A stretch of DNA of 64,000 bases from Candidatus Zhuqueibacterota bacterium (GCA_030950365.1 JAUZRQ010000020.1:1-64000), one strand, 5' to 3'; counted from the stretch's first letter, positions 15,484-25,276 are shown. The notes: generated from the sequence alone by a model not told the origin. Made by a program: numbers and translations.

Positions 15484-18400
15484 ATGCAACCACAGCATCC
15501 TATGACAAAGCTTCTGAGGGTGGGAGGATTATTGCTTGGTGTAATTTTGGCCGCAGAAATGGCCTTGGCGCAGGCGGTCAAAATCTTGCCATTAGGCGAT
15601 TCGATTACTCGCGGCGATGGAGGATCTCTGCCATATCATGGTTATCGTGACACGCTGGCGAACAAACTGAACAACGCCGGCATAACTTATGATCTGGTTG
15701 GCTTGCACAACGATGGCGACGGCACCTTTGACGGCGACCATCAGGGTATGCCGGGCAAGCGAGCCGATGAAGTAGCCGATTCAGTGACCACTGTGATGTC
15801 GCTGACCAATCCGGACATCGTACTGGTTCATGTAGGCACGAATGACATCACGCAGGGTCAGACCGTGGCTTCCACGTTGACCGATATCGAGCGCGCCATC
15901 GATGATATTCACGCTTACAATGCCAATGCGAAAATCCTGGTGGCCGGCATCGTGCCCCGTGCGGACGATGCTAATCTGGATAATGAGACCGGGCAACTTA
16001 ATACCAGCATCCAGGACCTGGTCAACCAGAAGAAGGGTGCCGGATATAAAATCTGGTATGTGGATCACTACAACAATTTCAAGAGCAATGCCAATTGGGC
16101 CACGGATTACATGTCGGCTGATGGCGTTCATCCCAACGATACAGGCTATCAGGTCATGGCTGATCTGTTTTTTACGGCCATCCAGACGGCGCTGGCTGCA
16201 GATAGCACCCCTGTCGTGGTGGACGATTTCAACCGTTCCGGCCCAAACCTCGGGGCCAACTGGGATGCCGATCCAGCCTATCAGATTGTGAATAATCAAC
16301 TGTCCAACACCTCTACAGTGGGCAATTGGGTGCTGGCTACCTGGATAGCCAATAGCAACCCGGTGGAGGTGTCGTTCCGCTGGGCCAATAATGCCAATAG
16401 CGCTGGCATCAACGAAGGCGGCCTGGCCCTTCGCTTGGACGCGCCCACCAAAACGGCCAACGGCTATTTGATCTGGTTGGGCACCAGTGCCGGGGCCGCC
16501 GGCAAGCAAATTATACTCTGGACGATCGAAAATGGCGCGCCAGCGACCCCGGTCGCTGAAGTGGCCTATACGCAGCCTGAACCGGCTCCCGGCGATACAT
16601 TCAAAGTCAAGCTCAGCAGCGATGCCAACGGCCATCATTTCGATGTCTATATCAACGGCACACTTTACGGGCGCGTGTCGGACCCGAATACGTTGCAGGG
16701 GAATACCGCACCGCTGTACGCCGGTATTATGCTGAAAGGCGGACTCAACAACGATGTGGATGATTTCAGCTTTACGGTCAATCAGGATGCGACCGCTCCG
16801 GCTACCGTCACGGATTTGATCGTTTCTTCAGTCAGCGGAACTTCCGTAACCCTGCAATGGACGGCGCCCGGGGATGACGGCAATACCGGCACGGCTGCCA
16901 AGTATGAAGTCCGCTATTCGACCAGTTCTATCAACTCCACCAATTTCGATTCCGCCATTCTGGCGCCGAATGCCCCGTTTCCGTCTCCGGCGGGGACTGT
17001 CGAGACCATGACCATCACCGGTTTGAGTACGGGGACTACGTACTATTTTCGCTTGAAAGCCCGTGACGAGGCCGGCAATGTGAGCGATTTGTCCAATCAG
17101 GCGTCGGCCACTACATCGTCTGGAGTCACCACGACGGATAATTTCAACCGGGCGACGCTGGGCGACAATTGGACCGCTGATCCGGCATTTCAGATCGTCA
17201 ACAATGAATTGCACAACACCTCGACGGTCAGTTCCTGGAACTATCTTGCCATCTTCAATGCCAAGAAAAATCCGATCGAGGTCGGGTTTACCTGGGGGCA
17301 GACCGCCGATGCTGCCGGCATCGATGAAGGCGGTTTTGCGCTGATGATGGATGCTGCATCCACCACGGCCAATGGTTATCTGCTGTTCCGGCGCCCGGTG
17401 GCCGGCACCATCGAACTCTGGACGATTGAAAACGGTGCACCGAAGCTGGGGGTGGCGAGTGTGGCTGGAAACCTGGCCGGCCCCACTGCCGGAGATAAGA
17501 TGTCGGTTACCATCCGTTCGGATGCCAGCGGCCATCATTTCGATTTGTATATCAACGGTCAGTTGGATGGCACCGTGACGGATCCGAACAAGCTGCAGGG
17601 CAATGGGGCCACTCTGTATGCTGGCGTCATGTTGAAAGGCAATCTCAATAACCCCATCGACGATTTCTTCGTCACCAGCGAGCTCGGTGCGCCATCGCAA
17701 ATTTTTAAGGTTTCCGGCGACAATCAGCAGGCGCCCGTTGGCCAAAAGCTGCCGCAGCCGCTGGTGGTGCAGGTTACCGATGACAACGGCAACCCCATCG
17801 AAGGTGCCGCGGTCGATTTTACCGTAATCGAAGGCGACGGACAGATCGTTGAACCGCCCGCATACGAATTCCGTGTGGATGTTGGCGGCGAGACGGCCTA
17901 CACCGATGCGCTCGGCAAGATCTGGAATGCCGATCAGGCTTACAGCCCCGGCAGTTACGGATACATTGGCGGCAATCGCGGATACATTGCCAATGCAGCC
18001 ATTGCGAATACCAACGACGACGAACTCTATAAAAGCGAACGCTGGGGATTGACATCGTACAAAATCGATCTTCCCAATGGCGAATACAACGTGTTCTTGC
18101 ACTTTGCCGAACTGGTTTATCAATCCACCGGAAGCCGGGTTTTCAGTGTCAAACTTGAAGGCACTACGGTCTTGAATAATTTCGATATTTTCGCGACTGG
18201 CGGTTACCGCACGGCGGTCGTAAAACAGTTTTCGGTGACCGTCACCGATGGTGTATTGGATATCGATTTCATTTCCAATGTGGAGAATCCCAATATCCAT
18301 GCCATCGAAGTGATAGGCAAATCGGGCGTGGCCACGACCGATGCTTCGGGCAAAGTGTCACGGGAATTCATTGTGGGCTCGACCGTTGGAACTCATCGGG

Positions 18401-21400
18401 TGCAGGTTTCTCCGCTTGGATTCACGGCAACGCCGGTGGTGTTTACGGCCACGGCCACGGCTGGCCAGGCAGTGAAAATCGTCAAGATTAGCGGGGACAA
18501 CCAGAGCGGCGCGGCCGGTCAGCCGCTGGCACAGCCATTCGTGGTGGAGGTCCAGGACTCCGTTGGCAACCCGGTCACTAACTATGATGTGTATTTCGTG
18601 GCCACTCAGGGCGGCGGTTTGCTCGATAAATCCCTGCCGGTCAAAACCGATTCGGTGGGCCGGGCCAGCGTCACCCTGACCGTCGGTAATCAGCATGCCA
18701 CGAATATCGTGAAGGCCTATGCGCCGGGATTGACCGGATCGCCGGTCTCGTTTACAGCTACGGCCACCTCCGGAATCGCGGCCAAAATTGAAAAGGTCAG
18801 CGGCGATAATCAGACCGGCATAGTCAATCAAGCACTGGCCAATCCAATTGTTGCACAAGTGCTGGATTCCAACAATCAGCCGGTGCCGGATTTTCCGGTG
18901 AATCTTAGTGTGAGTGGCGGCGGCAGCACCGATCAAGGAAGCTTGTTAAGTAATCCTACCCTTGAGGGTAATTATTACACCCATAATGATGGACTCGGAT
19001 TAGTTGCTCCTGGATGGGCTGCATGGAATCCAGACAAGAGCGAAACTCATTTCAAGACCACCGGATTTAATTCTGCTTCGGCGCAACGATTAAATACCAC
19101 TGGTAGTGCTATTGCTGCATCAATTGCTCAAACCATTCCGAGCAGCAATTCGCCTTCAAATGGTTCTAAAGTGTTGTTAAGCTTCTTTTATAAAGCAAGC
19201 GGTGATGTTGATGTAGCGCTTCGTGTGAAGCTAAGAAAAACATTAGATAGTGTATTGGTTGAGCTCGCATTGCCCCCAACAAACGATCAATGGGTTCATG
19301 TGACCCATCCGTTTATCTGGGATGCTAATTATCAACCCTTGCAAATTCATCTTGTTGCGCAAAATAACGTGATTATCGATCTGGACGATGTCAACATTTA
19401 CCACCTCACCGACTCTCAGGGCAAGATTTCCACGACCTGGACTCTGGGACCAACGGCGGGGACGCAGCAGTTGCAGGTGGTTGCCGTAGCTGAGGGCACC
19501 CCGCTGACCAACTCGCCTTTGACGTTTAACGCCACGGCCAATGCAGGCCCCGCGGCGAAACTCGTCGAAGTTAGCGGCAACAACCAGGTCGGATCAGCCA
19601 ATCAGCCGTTGCCAACTGCGTTGAAAGTCATGGTTCAGGATGCCGCCGGCAACCCAAAGCCTGGCCATCCGGTGACGTTTCAGGTAACGCAGGGTGGGGG
19701 AACATTGAATGGTAATTTGACCACCTATACTACTCTCACGGATACGGCTGGTATTGCATCGGCAGTGTTTACCCTGGGACCGAATGCCGGAGTGAATAAC
19801 GAAGTTAAAGCGTCGGCCGAACTGAACGGAACGCCGCTGGCAGGTTCACCAATTACCTTTACCGCTCTTGCGGCTGTTCCGGCCAAGATGGTCAAACTAT
19901 CCGGCGATAACCAGACGGGCACGCCCGGGCGGGCTTTAACATCGCCAGTGAAAGTTCAAATCACCGATGCCCAGGATCGGCCTATTTCTGGCTTCAGTGT
20001 TACGTTTACTGTGACCCAGGGCGGGGGTACCGTGAACGGTCAAACCAGTGTCACTGTAACTACGGCTGCAAACGGTGAGGCATCGGTATCCTGGGCGCTG
20101 GGCACCACCCCCGGAGCCGTCAACAAGCTCACCGTGACCGCGCTTTCGCAAGGCTCGCATTTGAGCGGTTCGCCGATGACGTTTACGGCCACAGCCACTG
20201 AACTGGCACAGCTCGTGTTGCTGGACGGTAATAACCAAACGGGCGTAGTAGGCACAGCCCTTGGAACGCCACTGCAGGCTAAGGTGATCGACCAATTGGG
20301 CAATGGCGTTCGTGGTTGGCCGGTAACCTTTAAAGTGACCGAGGGGGGTGGTACGTTGGATGGCGACGTCACTGAAAAAACTGTCAACACCGATAGCCTC
20401 GGTATTGCCAGAGTAACGCTAACCCTGGGCCCGAAACCAGGAACGAATAATAATAAAGTGACCGCATCGACTACATACAAAGGCGGTCCGCTTACAGGGT
20501 CGCCGATCACCTTTGTAGCTTCCGCCACGCACGGCGCTCCGGTGGCCATTGAAAAAGCTGGTGGCGATAATCAGCGTGGCGTGGTCGGGTCGCCGCTGCC
20601 CGAGCCGTTGCAGGTGAAGGTGGTGGACAACCTGGGCAACGGCGTGCCCAATCATAACGTCACGTTTGAGGTTAAAGCCGGCGGCGGTAACATCAACGGC
20701 CAGAAAGTGGTTAATGTGCTGACCAATGCAGATGGTATCGCTCAAGTAACCCTTATCCTGGGCTCAGCAGCCGGTGAAAATAACAATAAAGTTGAAGCCA
20801 GAGCGTTCAGCGGCAATACGCCGCTCGGAAACTCGCCTCTGGTGTTTACCGCCTCGGCCACCAACAGCCCGGCTCGCAATATTCTTTATGTATCGGGTAG
20901 TGGACAGCAGGGCAGTGCGGGCCAGGCCCTTGCGCAGAAGCTCGTCGTTAAAGTTACCGATGGCTCGGCTGCACGTAATCCAGTGCCGAACCATCCGGTA
21001 ACCTTTAAAGTCACCAAAGGTGGTGGCACTCTGAACGGAACCGAAAATGCGCAGGTCGTTGTGGCCACGGATACCAATGGCCTGGCTTCGGCAACCTGGT
21101 ACCTCGGTGGCTTGACGCTTCCAGATTCGCAGCAGGTTGAGGCCAGCTCAACCGATGGTCAGGTTGCGCTGAACGGATCGCCGGTTGTGTTCAAAGCAGC
21201 GGCGACTGCAGGTGCCCCCAGCGCGACGAAGTCCATCGTCGAGGCGACGGGGCCAGTGCCTGCCGATGGTAAATCCTTGTCAAAAGTGACCATTTATCTG
21301 AAAGACAATTTTGGTAATCCGATTTCTGGGCATGCCGTTATTATCAAAGTTTCGGGTAGCGGTAACAGCATCAATCAGCCCCTGTCGCTGACCGACAACC

Positions 21401-23868
21401 AGGGCAAAGCAACCGGCAGCTTCTCCTCCACGCGAGCAGAAACCAAAGTGGTGACGGCGTTCGATTTGAATACGCAAACCGAGATTACCAACGGCGCCAC
21501 GGTGGTCTTTGAACCGTTGGCGGCGGCGCGGCTAGTCTTGGAGAGCGGAAACAACCAGACCCGCAATGTGGGCACAGCGTTAGCCGAGCCACTGGTTGCC
21601 AAGGTGACCGATATCAACGGCAACCCGGTGGCCAACTATCCAGTTAAATTCGAAGTGGAGAGCGGTGGTGGGTATTTTATCGAGATGCAGCCTGTGCGCA
21701 CGGATAGCAACGGTCTGGCGAAGGTAACGTATGTGCTTGGCCAGAGCCCGGGCTTGAATATTGTTAAGGCCTTCGCGCTTGGCCTGAACGTGGCACCGGT
21801 AACCTTCAATGCCACAGGTAAAAGCAACAATGCTAAAAAGATGCTCATGGTATCCGGCAATGAGCAAACCGGCGTTGCGGGGGAGCCGCTACCCAAACCA
21901 CTGGTCGTGGCCATAACCGATGAAAATAACGATCCGATTTACAATTATCCCGTACGCTTCCGCGTGACCTTTGGCGGCGGTTCGGTGAACGGAAGCGCCG
22001 AAGCCACGGCAGTCACCAATGCGTTCGGTCATGCCAGGATTTTCTGGACTCTGGGCGAAGAGCGCGGACCGAACGTGCTCTGGGCAGAGGCTGATGGTCT
22101 GGCTGGATCCCCACAAATTTTCACCGCACAAGGGACTAGCGGCCAGCCCGATACTCTTATCCTTGTTAGCGGCGATGGTATGAAGGGGACGGTCGGACAG
22201 CAGGCTCCGGGCGCTCTGGTTGTGAAAGTTACGGATCAAGGCAAAAAGAACCCGGTATCGAATGTGATCGTGCGTTGGGAATTGATTTCCGGCACCGGAT
22301 CACTATCGGCGGTGCAAACCACAACGAATGACAACGGTATCGCCAGCGTGCGTTTCACTTTCGGTAACGATGCTGGCCCGAGGCTGGTTCGTGCCTATAG
22401 TGATGGCCTGAAAGGCTCTCCGGTGAGTTTCCATCTGTATGGCCAGGCGGCCGGGCCCAAGTCCATGGCTATCGTTGATGGCAACAATCAGGCCGGTACC
22501 ATCGGAAAGCCGCTCAGCCGGCCGATCCGGGTGAAGGTTATCGATCCGTTTAACAATCCGGTGCCCAATGCCAACGTGACTTTTGTCATCACGGCAGGCG
22601 GTGGCAGCTTTGTGGAGTCGCAACCGGTGAAAACCGACGAGCGCGGCATTGCCAAAACCACCTGGATTCTGGGGCCGAATCCGGGCCAGAACCGTGTCTG
22701 GGCGGTGATCCAGGGCGTGACCAACTCACCGCTGGAATTCGTGGCCACCGGAAGCACCAACAACTTCCCGGCATTTACCCAGATCGGTGATAAGGTAATC
22801 AACGAGCTCGATCACATCGAGTTTCAGGTTGAAGCCACCGATGCGGATGGCGACGCGATCACCTATGGCGCTCGCAATTTGCCAGCAGGTGCCGCATTCG
22901 ACTCGATCGGGACACGCATTTTTAGCTGGACCACCGGTTATGCGGACGCCGGCATTCATGACATCATCTTCACCGCCCGGGATAGCAAAGGCGGTCTGTC
23001 GGAAATGCTGGTGACCATTAAAGTGAACAATGTGAACCGTGCGCCGATTCTGGCCAACTGGCAGCCGGCTGCCAACACCATCGAAATTCAGGGCGGCAAG
23101 AACCAGACTTTCCAGATTACCGCAATCGATCCGGATGGCGATCAAATCGGATACTTGTGGTATCTGGACGGCCGCCATGTGGGTTCCAGCAATACCTATC
23201 TGTTCCAGCCGTTTGAAAAAGGCAGCTTCACCCTGACAGCCATGGCCTTCGATCAGCAGGACACGGTGAAAAATACCTGGACCGTGATCACGGCGGTCAA
23301 TCTGGTCAGCTTCTCGGCCACGGCCAAACTGGGCGACGGCGTGCTCTTGCGCTGGATCACCGGCAATGAAACCGGCAATGCTGGTTTCCGCCTCCTGCGT
23401 TCGGAAACCGCGCAAGGGGATTACCATGTGATCACCCGGGAGCTGATTCGCCCGAACGGCACTGGCGATTACGAATTCATCGATAAATCCGTGCAGTCCG
23501 GTAAGCGTTACTTCTACATGCTGGAAGCGGTTTCCGTCGCCGGCGATGTGGAGCGGTTTGGCCCGGTGATGGTGCAGATTGCACTGCCGGAGAAGTTTGC
23601 TCTGTATCCAAACTTCCCGAACCCGTTCAATCCGAGTACCAACATCCGGTTTGAACTTCCGAAAACAACACATGTCACCCTGATCATTTTCAACTCGCTT
23701 GGTCAGGAAGTCGTGCGGTTGGTGGATCGCCCGGTGCCAGCAGGCTCACATACCATCCTCTGGGACGGCCGCGACAAAAACGGCCTCCCGGTGCCTTCCG
23801 GCGTGTACTACTATCTGTTCCGTGCCGGTGATTACAAACAATCGCGCAAAATGCTGCTCCTCAAATAA
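15484..23868 (+). CDS. Giant secreted SGNH-hydrolase/Ig-repeat protein with nested carbohydrate-binding domains and T9SS-like tail
   Basis: A 2794-residue protein with a signal peptide (1-~30). Domains in order: SGNH/GDSL hydrolase (~32-240; S40 in LGDSITRG, N120 in GTND, D213 and H216 in DGVHP, all blocks intact); a concanavalin-like sandwich (~250-430); fibronectin III (~440-545); a second, related sandwich (~550-735); 13 Ig-like Big_1-type repeats (~740-2425, each opening near SGDNQ-G and ending near SP-x-F-x-A-T); a cadherin/He_PIG-like domain; a PKD-like domain; a fibronectin-like domain; and a C-terminal FlgD-like/T9SS type A tail (LYPNFPNPFNPST...MLLLK). Malectin-like and CBM-like modules are inserted inside repeats 1 and 3. 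Likely a cell-surface or secreted esterase-adhesin acting on glycans. Start ATG 15484 has GGAGG 11 bases upstream, and expression is probably sigma-54 dependent. It stands alone, ending at a strong terminator. Confidence 0.9.
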   Translation: MQPQHPMTKLLRVGGLLLGVILAAEMALAQAVKILPLGDSITRGDGGSLPYHGYRDTLANKLNNAGITYDLVGLHNDGDGTFDGDHQGMPGKRADEVADSVTTVMSLTNPDIVLVHVGTNDITQGQTVASTLTDIERAIDDIHAYNANAKILVAGIVPRADDANLDNETGQLNTSIQDLVNQKKGAGYKIWYVDHYNNFKSNANWATDYMSADGVHPNDTGYQVMADLFFTAIQTALAADSTPVVVDDFNRSGPNLGANWDADPAYQIVNNQLSNTSTVGNWVLATWIANSNPVEVSFRWANNANSAGINEGGLALRLDAPTKTANGYLIWLGTSAGAAGKQIILWTIENGAPATPVAEVAYTQPEPAPGDTFKVKLSSDANGHHFDVYINGTLYGRVSDPNTLQGNTAPLYAGIMLKGGLNNDVDDFSFTVNQDATAPATVTDLIVSSVSGTSVTLQWTAPGDDGNTGTAAKYEVRYSTSSINSTNFDSAILAPNAPFPSPAGTVETMTITGLSTGTTYYFRLKARDEAGNVSDLSNQASATTSSGVTTTDNFNRATLGDNWTADPAFQIVNNELHNTSTVSSWNYLAIFNAKKNPIEVGFTWGQTADAAGIDEGGFALMMDAASTTANGYLLFRRPVAGTIELWTIENGAPKLGVASVAGNLAGPTAGDKMSVTIRSDASGHHFDLYINGQLDGTVTDPNKLQGNGATLYAGVMLKGNLNNPIDDFFVTSELGAPSQIFKVSGDNQQAPVGQKLPQPLVVQVTDDNGNPIEGAAVDFTVIEGDGQIVEPPAYEFRVDVGGETAYTDALGKIWNADQAYSPGSYGYIGGNRGYIANAAIANTNDDELYKSERWGLTSYKIDLPNGEYNVFLHFAELVYQSTGSRVFSVKLEGTTVLNNFDIFATGGYRTAVVKQFSVTVTDGVLDIDFISNVENPNIHAIEVIGKSGVATTDASGKVSREFIVGSTVGTHRVQVSPLGFTATPVVFTATATAGQAVKIVKISGDNQSGAAGQPLAQPFVVEVQDSVGNPVTNYDVYFVATQGGGLLDKSLPVKTDSVGRASVTLTVGNQHATNIVKAYAPGLTGSPVSFTATATSGIAAKIEKVSGDNQTGIVNQALANPIVAQVLDSNNQPVPDFPVNLSVSGGGSTDQGSLLSNPTLEGNYYTHNDGLGLVAPGWAAWNPDKSETHFKTTGFNSASAQRLNTTGSAIAASIAQTIPSSNSPSNGSKVLLSFFYKASGDVDVALRVKLRKTLDSVLVELALPPTNDQWVHVTHPFIWDANYQPLQIHLVAQNNVIIDLDDVNIYHLTDSQGKISTTWTLGPTAGTQQLQVVAVAEGTPLTNSPLTFNATANAGPAAKLVEVSGNNQVGSANQPLPTALKVMVQDAAGNPKPGHPVTFQVTQGGGTLNGNLTTYTTLTDTAGIASAVFTLGPNAGVNNEVKASAELNGTPLAGSPITFTALAAVPAKMVKLSGDNQTGTPGRALTSPVKVQITDAQDRPISGFSVTFTVTQGGGTVNGQTSVTVTTAANGEASVSWALGTTPGAVNKLTVTALSQGSHLSGSPMTFTATATELAQLVLLDGNNQTGVVGTALGTPLQAKVIDQLGNGVRGWPVTFKVTEGGGTLDGDVTEKTVNTDSLGIARVTLTLGPKPGTNNNKVTASTTYKGGPLTGSPITFVASATHGAPVAIEKAGGDNQRGVVGSPLPEPLQVKVVDNLGNGVPNHNVTFEVKAGGGNINGQKVVNVLTNADGIAQVTLILGSAAGENNNKVEARAFSGNTPLGNSPLVFTASATNSPARNILYVSGSGQQGSAGQALAQKLVVKVTDGSAARNPVPNHPVTFKVTKGGGTLNGTENAQVVVATDTNGLASATWYLGGLTLPDSQQVEASSTDGQVALNGSPVVFKAAATAGAPSATKSIVEATGPVPADGKSLSKVTIYLKDNFGNPISGHAVIIKVSGSGNSINQPLSLTDNQGKATGSFSSTRAETKVVTAFDLNTQTEITNGATVVFEPLAAARLVLESGNNQTRNVGTALAEPLVAKVTDINGNPVANYPVKFEVESGGGYFIEMQPVRTDSNGLAKVTYVLGQSPGLNIVKAFALGLNVAPVTFNATGKSNNAKKMLMVSGNEQTGVAGEPLPKPLVVAITDENNDPIYNYPVRFRVTFGGGSVNGSAEATAVTNAFGHARIFWTLGEERGPNVLWAEADGLAGSPQIFTAQGTSGQPDTLILVSGDGMKGTVGQQAPGALVVKVTDQGKKNPVSNVIVRWELISGTGSLSAVQTTTNDNGIASVRFTFGNDAGPRLVRAYSDGLKGSPVSFHLYGQAAGPKSMAIVDGNNQAGTIGKPLSRPIRVKVIDPFNNPVPNANVTFVITAGGGSFVESQPVKTDERGIAKTTWILGPNPGQNRVWAVIQGVTNSPLEFVATGSTNNFPAFTQIGDKVINELDHIEFQVEATDADGDAITYGARNLPAGAAFDSIGTRIFSWTTGYADAGIHDIIFTARDSKGGLSEMLVTIKVNNVNRAPILANWQPAANTIEIQGGKNQTFQITAIDPDGDQIGYLWYLDGRHVGSSNTYLFQPFEKGSFTLTAMAFDQQDTVKNTWTVITAVNLVSFSATAKLGDGVLLRWITGNETGNAGFRLLRSETAQGDYHVITRELIRPNGTGDYEFIDKSVQSGKRYFYMLEAVSVAGDVERFGPVMVQIALPEKFALYPNFPNPFNPSTNIRFELPKTTHVTLIIFNSLGQEVVRLVDRPVPAGSHTILWDGRDKNGLPVPSGVYYYLFRAGDYKQSRKMLLLK
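17860..18325 (+). other. Malectin-like domain nested in Ig repeat 1
   Basis: Between the GDGQ bend of repeat 1 and its second half (GVATTDASGKVSREF), a ~155-residue module is inserted. It reads FRVDVGGETAYTDALGKIW, WGLTSYKIDLPNGEYNV, LHFAELVYQSTGSRVF and PNIHAIEVIG, the pattern of malectin (di-glucose-type glycan-binding) domains. Boundaries are approximate. Confidence 0.75.
18938..19407 (+). other. CBM-like domain nested in Ig repeat 3, AT-rich
   Basis: At the same GGG bend of repeat 3, a ~155-residue beta-sandwich is inserted (NPTLEGNYYTHNDG, PGWAAWNPDKSETHF, VLLSFFYKASGDVDVALRVK, IIDLDDVNIYHL), resembling CBM4/9- or CBM16-type sugar-binding modules. The repeat resumes at DSQGKISTTW. Hand counts give 22/60 G+C for 19141-19200 and 23/60 for 19201-19260, against 30-35/60 in flanking lines, so the DNA composition shifts with the insertion. 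Confidence 0.65.
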
Positions 23869-23896
23869 CCTTTGCAACGTTTGGACAACCATCCGG

Positions 23897-23924
23897 GGCC
23901 ACCCACTTTGGGTGGCCTTTTTTT
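23897..23924 (+). terminator. Rho-independent terminator of the giant gene
   Basis: GGCCACCC and GGGTGGCC form a perfect 8-bp stem around the loop ACTTT, directly followed by seven T. It lies 28 bases after the stop codon. Confidence 0.92.
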
Positions 23925-23957
23925 ATTGTAGGCAACGCTATTGCATCCTGATTGCGC

Positions 23958-23988
23958 TTGCAGGTTGTGCCGCCGTTTGTTATCTTAT
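23958..23988 (+). promoter_or_regulatory. Bacteroidetes-type promoter candidate for the lipoprotein protease
   Basis: TTG at 23958-23960, 20 bases, then TATCTTAT at 23981-23988, close to the TTG-N19-21-TAnnTTTG pattern of Bacteroidetes primary sigma factors. It lies between the terminator and ATG 24086. Confidence 0.35.
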
Positions 23989-24085
23989 GAAAAAACGATT
24001 AAAGCGTATGTGTTCATTTTTGTGCCAGGGGGAGAGTGGTGAACTTTGTCAATCGAGATGATCCCATTAGAAAAGGGGTTTAATA

Positions 24086-25159
24086 ATGAAGCGAAAGCCC
24101 GGTTTTATTTTTTGGCTATGGATGTTCCTGCCGGTGTTTCTTCTGATGTCCTGTCAAAATAAGCGCGGAATAGCCCCCCAACTGGAAGCGGATCCCAACC
24201 TCTGGTTTCCGAACAACCTGACCCGTGAAATCAATCGAGTGCTCCCATCCATCATCGAGGTGGCAGCAATTCTGGAATACCAGGTTGAAGAATACATCTA
24301 TGAACTGATCAATGGCAAATACATTCGCGATCCCAATAGTCCCGTTGGTTACCGGCTGAAACCGGGGAATGCCGGCATTATCCAAAGCAAAACCAGCACC
24401 AAAGCGTTTGGCGCTGGATTGGTCATCGGTAAAAGTTTGACCGAAAACCTTATTCTCACCAGCAGGCACATCGTTGTGCAGCGAGATACGATCACCGACT
24501 ATATCTATTTGATGAATCGGTACACCGACATCCCGAGAACTCGGGCGATTTTGATTCGCAATGATCTGGGAATTCGCGGCCAAAACAACATTCTCCGCCC
24601 GGCCTCGATTATGGCCTCCAATGCCAAAATGGACCTGGCTCTGATCACGGTCGCCAGAAAAGACTACATCGGTAAGGAGTATAACGGCGATGTTTTGGTC
24701 AATTTTGCGCCGGTATCCGGCCAGTTTGCCGTGGCCATTGGCTATCCGGATGAAATGATTCAGATTGCCATGGGATTTACAGCATCGGCCCCCTATCCGG
24801 GTAATTTCAGCCTGGGGATTCATGGAGATTTTGGATTTTCTGGCGGCCCCATCTTTCTATTTGATCCTGCCAAAGGCTTGTTGCTTATTGGCATCGGCAA
24901 AAGCATTCCCGGGCAGCGGTTGTTTTACGTAACGCCCGATTCAAGTCTTCGGTTCAAAACCCGATTAAATACAGTAGATATTCCCAATTTGATGATCGAT
25001 GAGATGCCTATGCTGGCACCGCATCGGATTTATGGAGTGAGAATTGAATATGTATTGCAATTTTTACGAGAGAATCTGGGCCTGATTGAACGGCGTGGCT
25101 TTCGGTTGACTCCAGCATTCTTTAAAGCGGTGAGAAAAGTTGAATCCACCTCCAAATGA
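24086..25159 (+). CDS. Lipoprotein with trypsin-like serine protease domain
   Basis: A 357-residue protein with a lipoprotein signal: a basic start, a hydrophobic core and the lipobox LLMSC with C23 as the lipidated cysteine. Residues ~105-300 show a chymotrypsin-fold pattern with the full triad in order: H128 (LTSRHIV), D183 (KMDLALI) and S252 (GFSGGPIF). Spacing fits S1/HtrA-like proteases, but no PDZ domain follows; the last ~60 residues are unassigned. It would sit on the membrane facing the periplasm or on the cell surface. AAGGGG lies upstream of ATG 24086. The gene is isolated by a terminator on the left and ~214 bases on the right. The substrate is unknown; processing of secreted surface proteins is a reasonable guess given the neighbour. 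Confidence 0.75.
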   Translation: MKRKPGFIFWLWMFLPVFLLMSCQNKRGIAPQLEADPNLWFPNNLTREINRVLPSIIEVAAILEYQVEEYIYELINGKYIRDPNSPVGYRLKPGNAGIIQSKTSTKAFGAGLVIGKSLTENLILTSRHIVVQRDTITDYIYLMNRYTDIPRTRAILIRNDLGIRGQNNILRPASIMASNAKMDLALITVARKDYIGKEYNGDVLVNFAPVSGQFAVAIGYPDEMIQIAMGFTASAPYPGNFSLGIHGDFGFSGGPIFLFDPAKGLLLIGIGKSIPGQRLFYVTPDSSLRFKTRLNTVDIPNLMIDEMPMLAPHRIYGVRIEYVLQFLRENLGLIERRGFRLTPAFFKAVRKVESTSK

Positions 25160-25276
25160 AGATGCTTTACGACGGATTGGAAGAATTGATTGCATTCGCC
25201 TCGAAATGAATTTTCTCACAGCCCCGTGAGGTGATTGATCAACCTAAGAACGGGATTGCGCTGATGCCAATTCTTC

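Larger units (their letters stand above)
17700..22758 (+). repeat. Array of 13 Ig-like repeats (protein-level)
   Basis: Thirteen diverged units of ~95-110 residues (longer where a module is inserted) follow each other inside the giant protein. Most open with a [VI]-x-[GS]-[DN]-x-Q-x-G-like segment and contain P-[VL]-x-V-x-V-x-D-x-x-G-N-P and a G-G-G bend. Unit 9 (about 21226-21525) lacks the SGDNQ opening and is the most divergent. Nucleotide identity between units is low by eye, so the array is old rather than freshly amplified. Confidence 0.85.

Noticed and set aside
16828-18300. 490-codon minus-strand frame
   Set aside because: Antisense to the giant protein's fibronectin and malectin-like domains; its composition simply mirrors the real coding strand.
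17700-22758. Possible CRISPR or DNA tandem repeat
   Set aside because: The repetition is at protein-domain level with ~300-base periods and low DNA identity; there are no short repeats with spacers.
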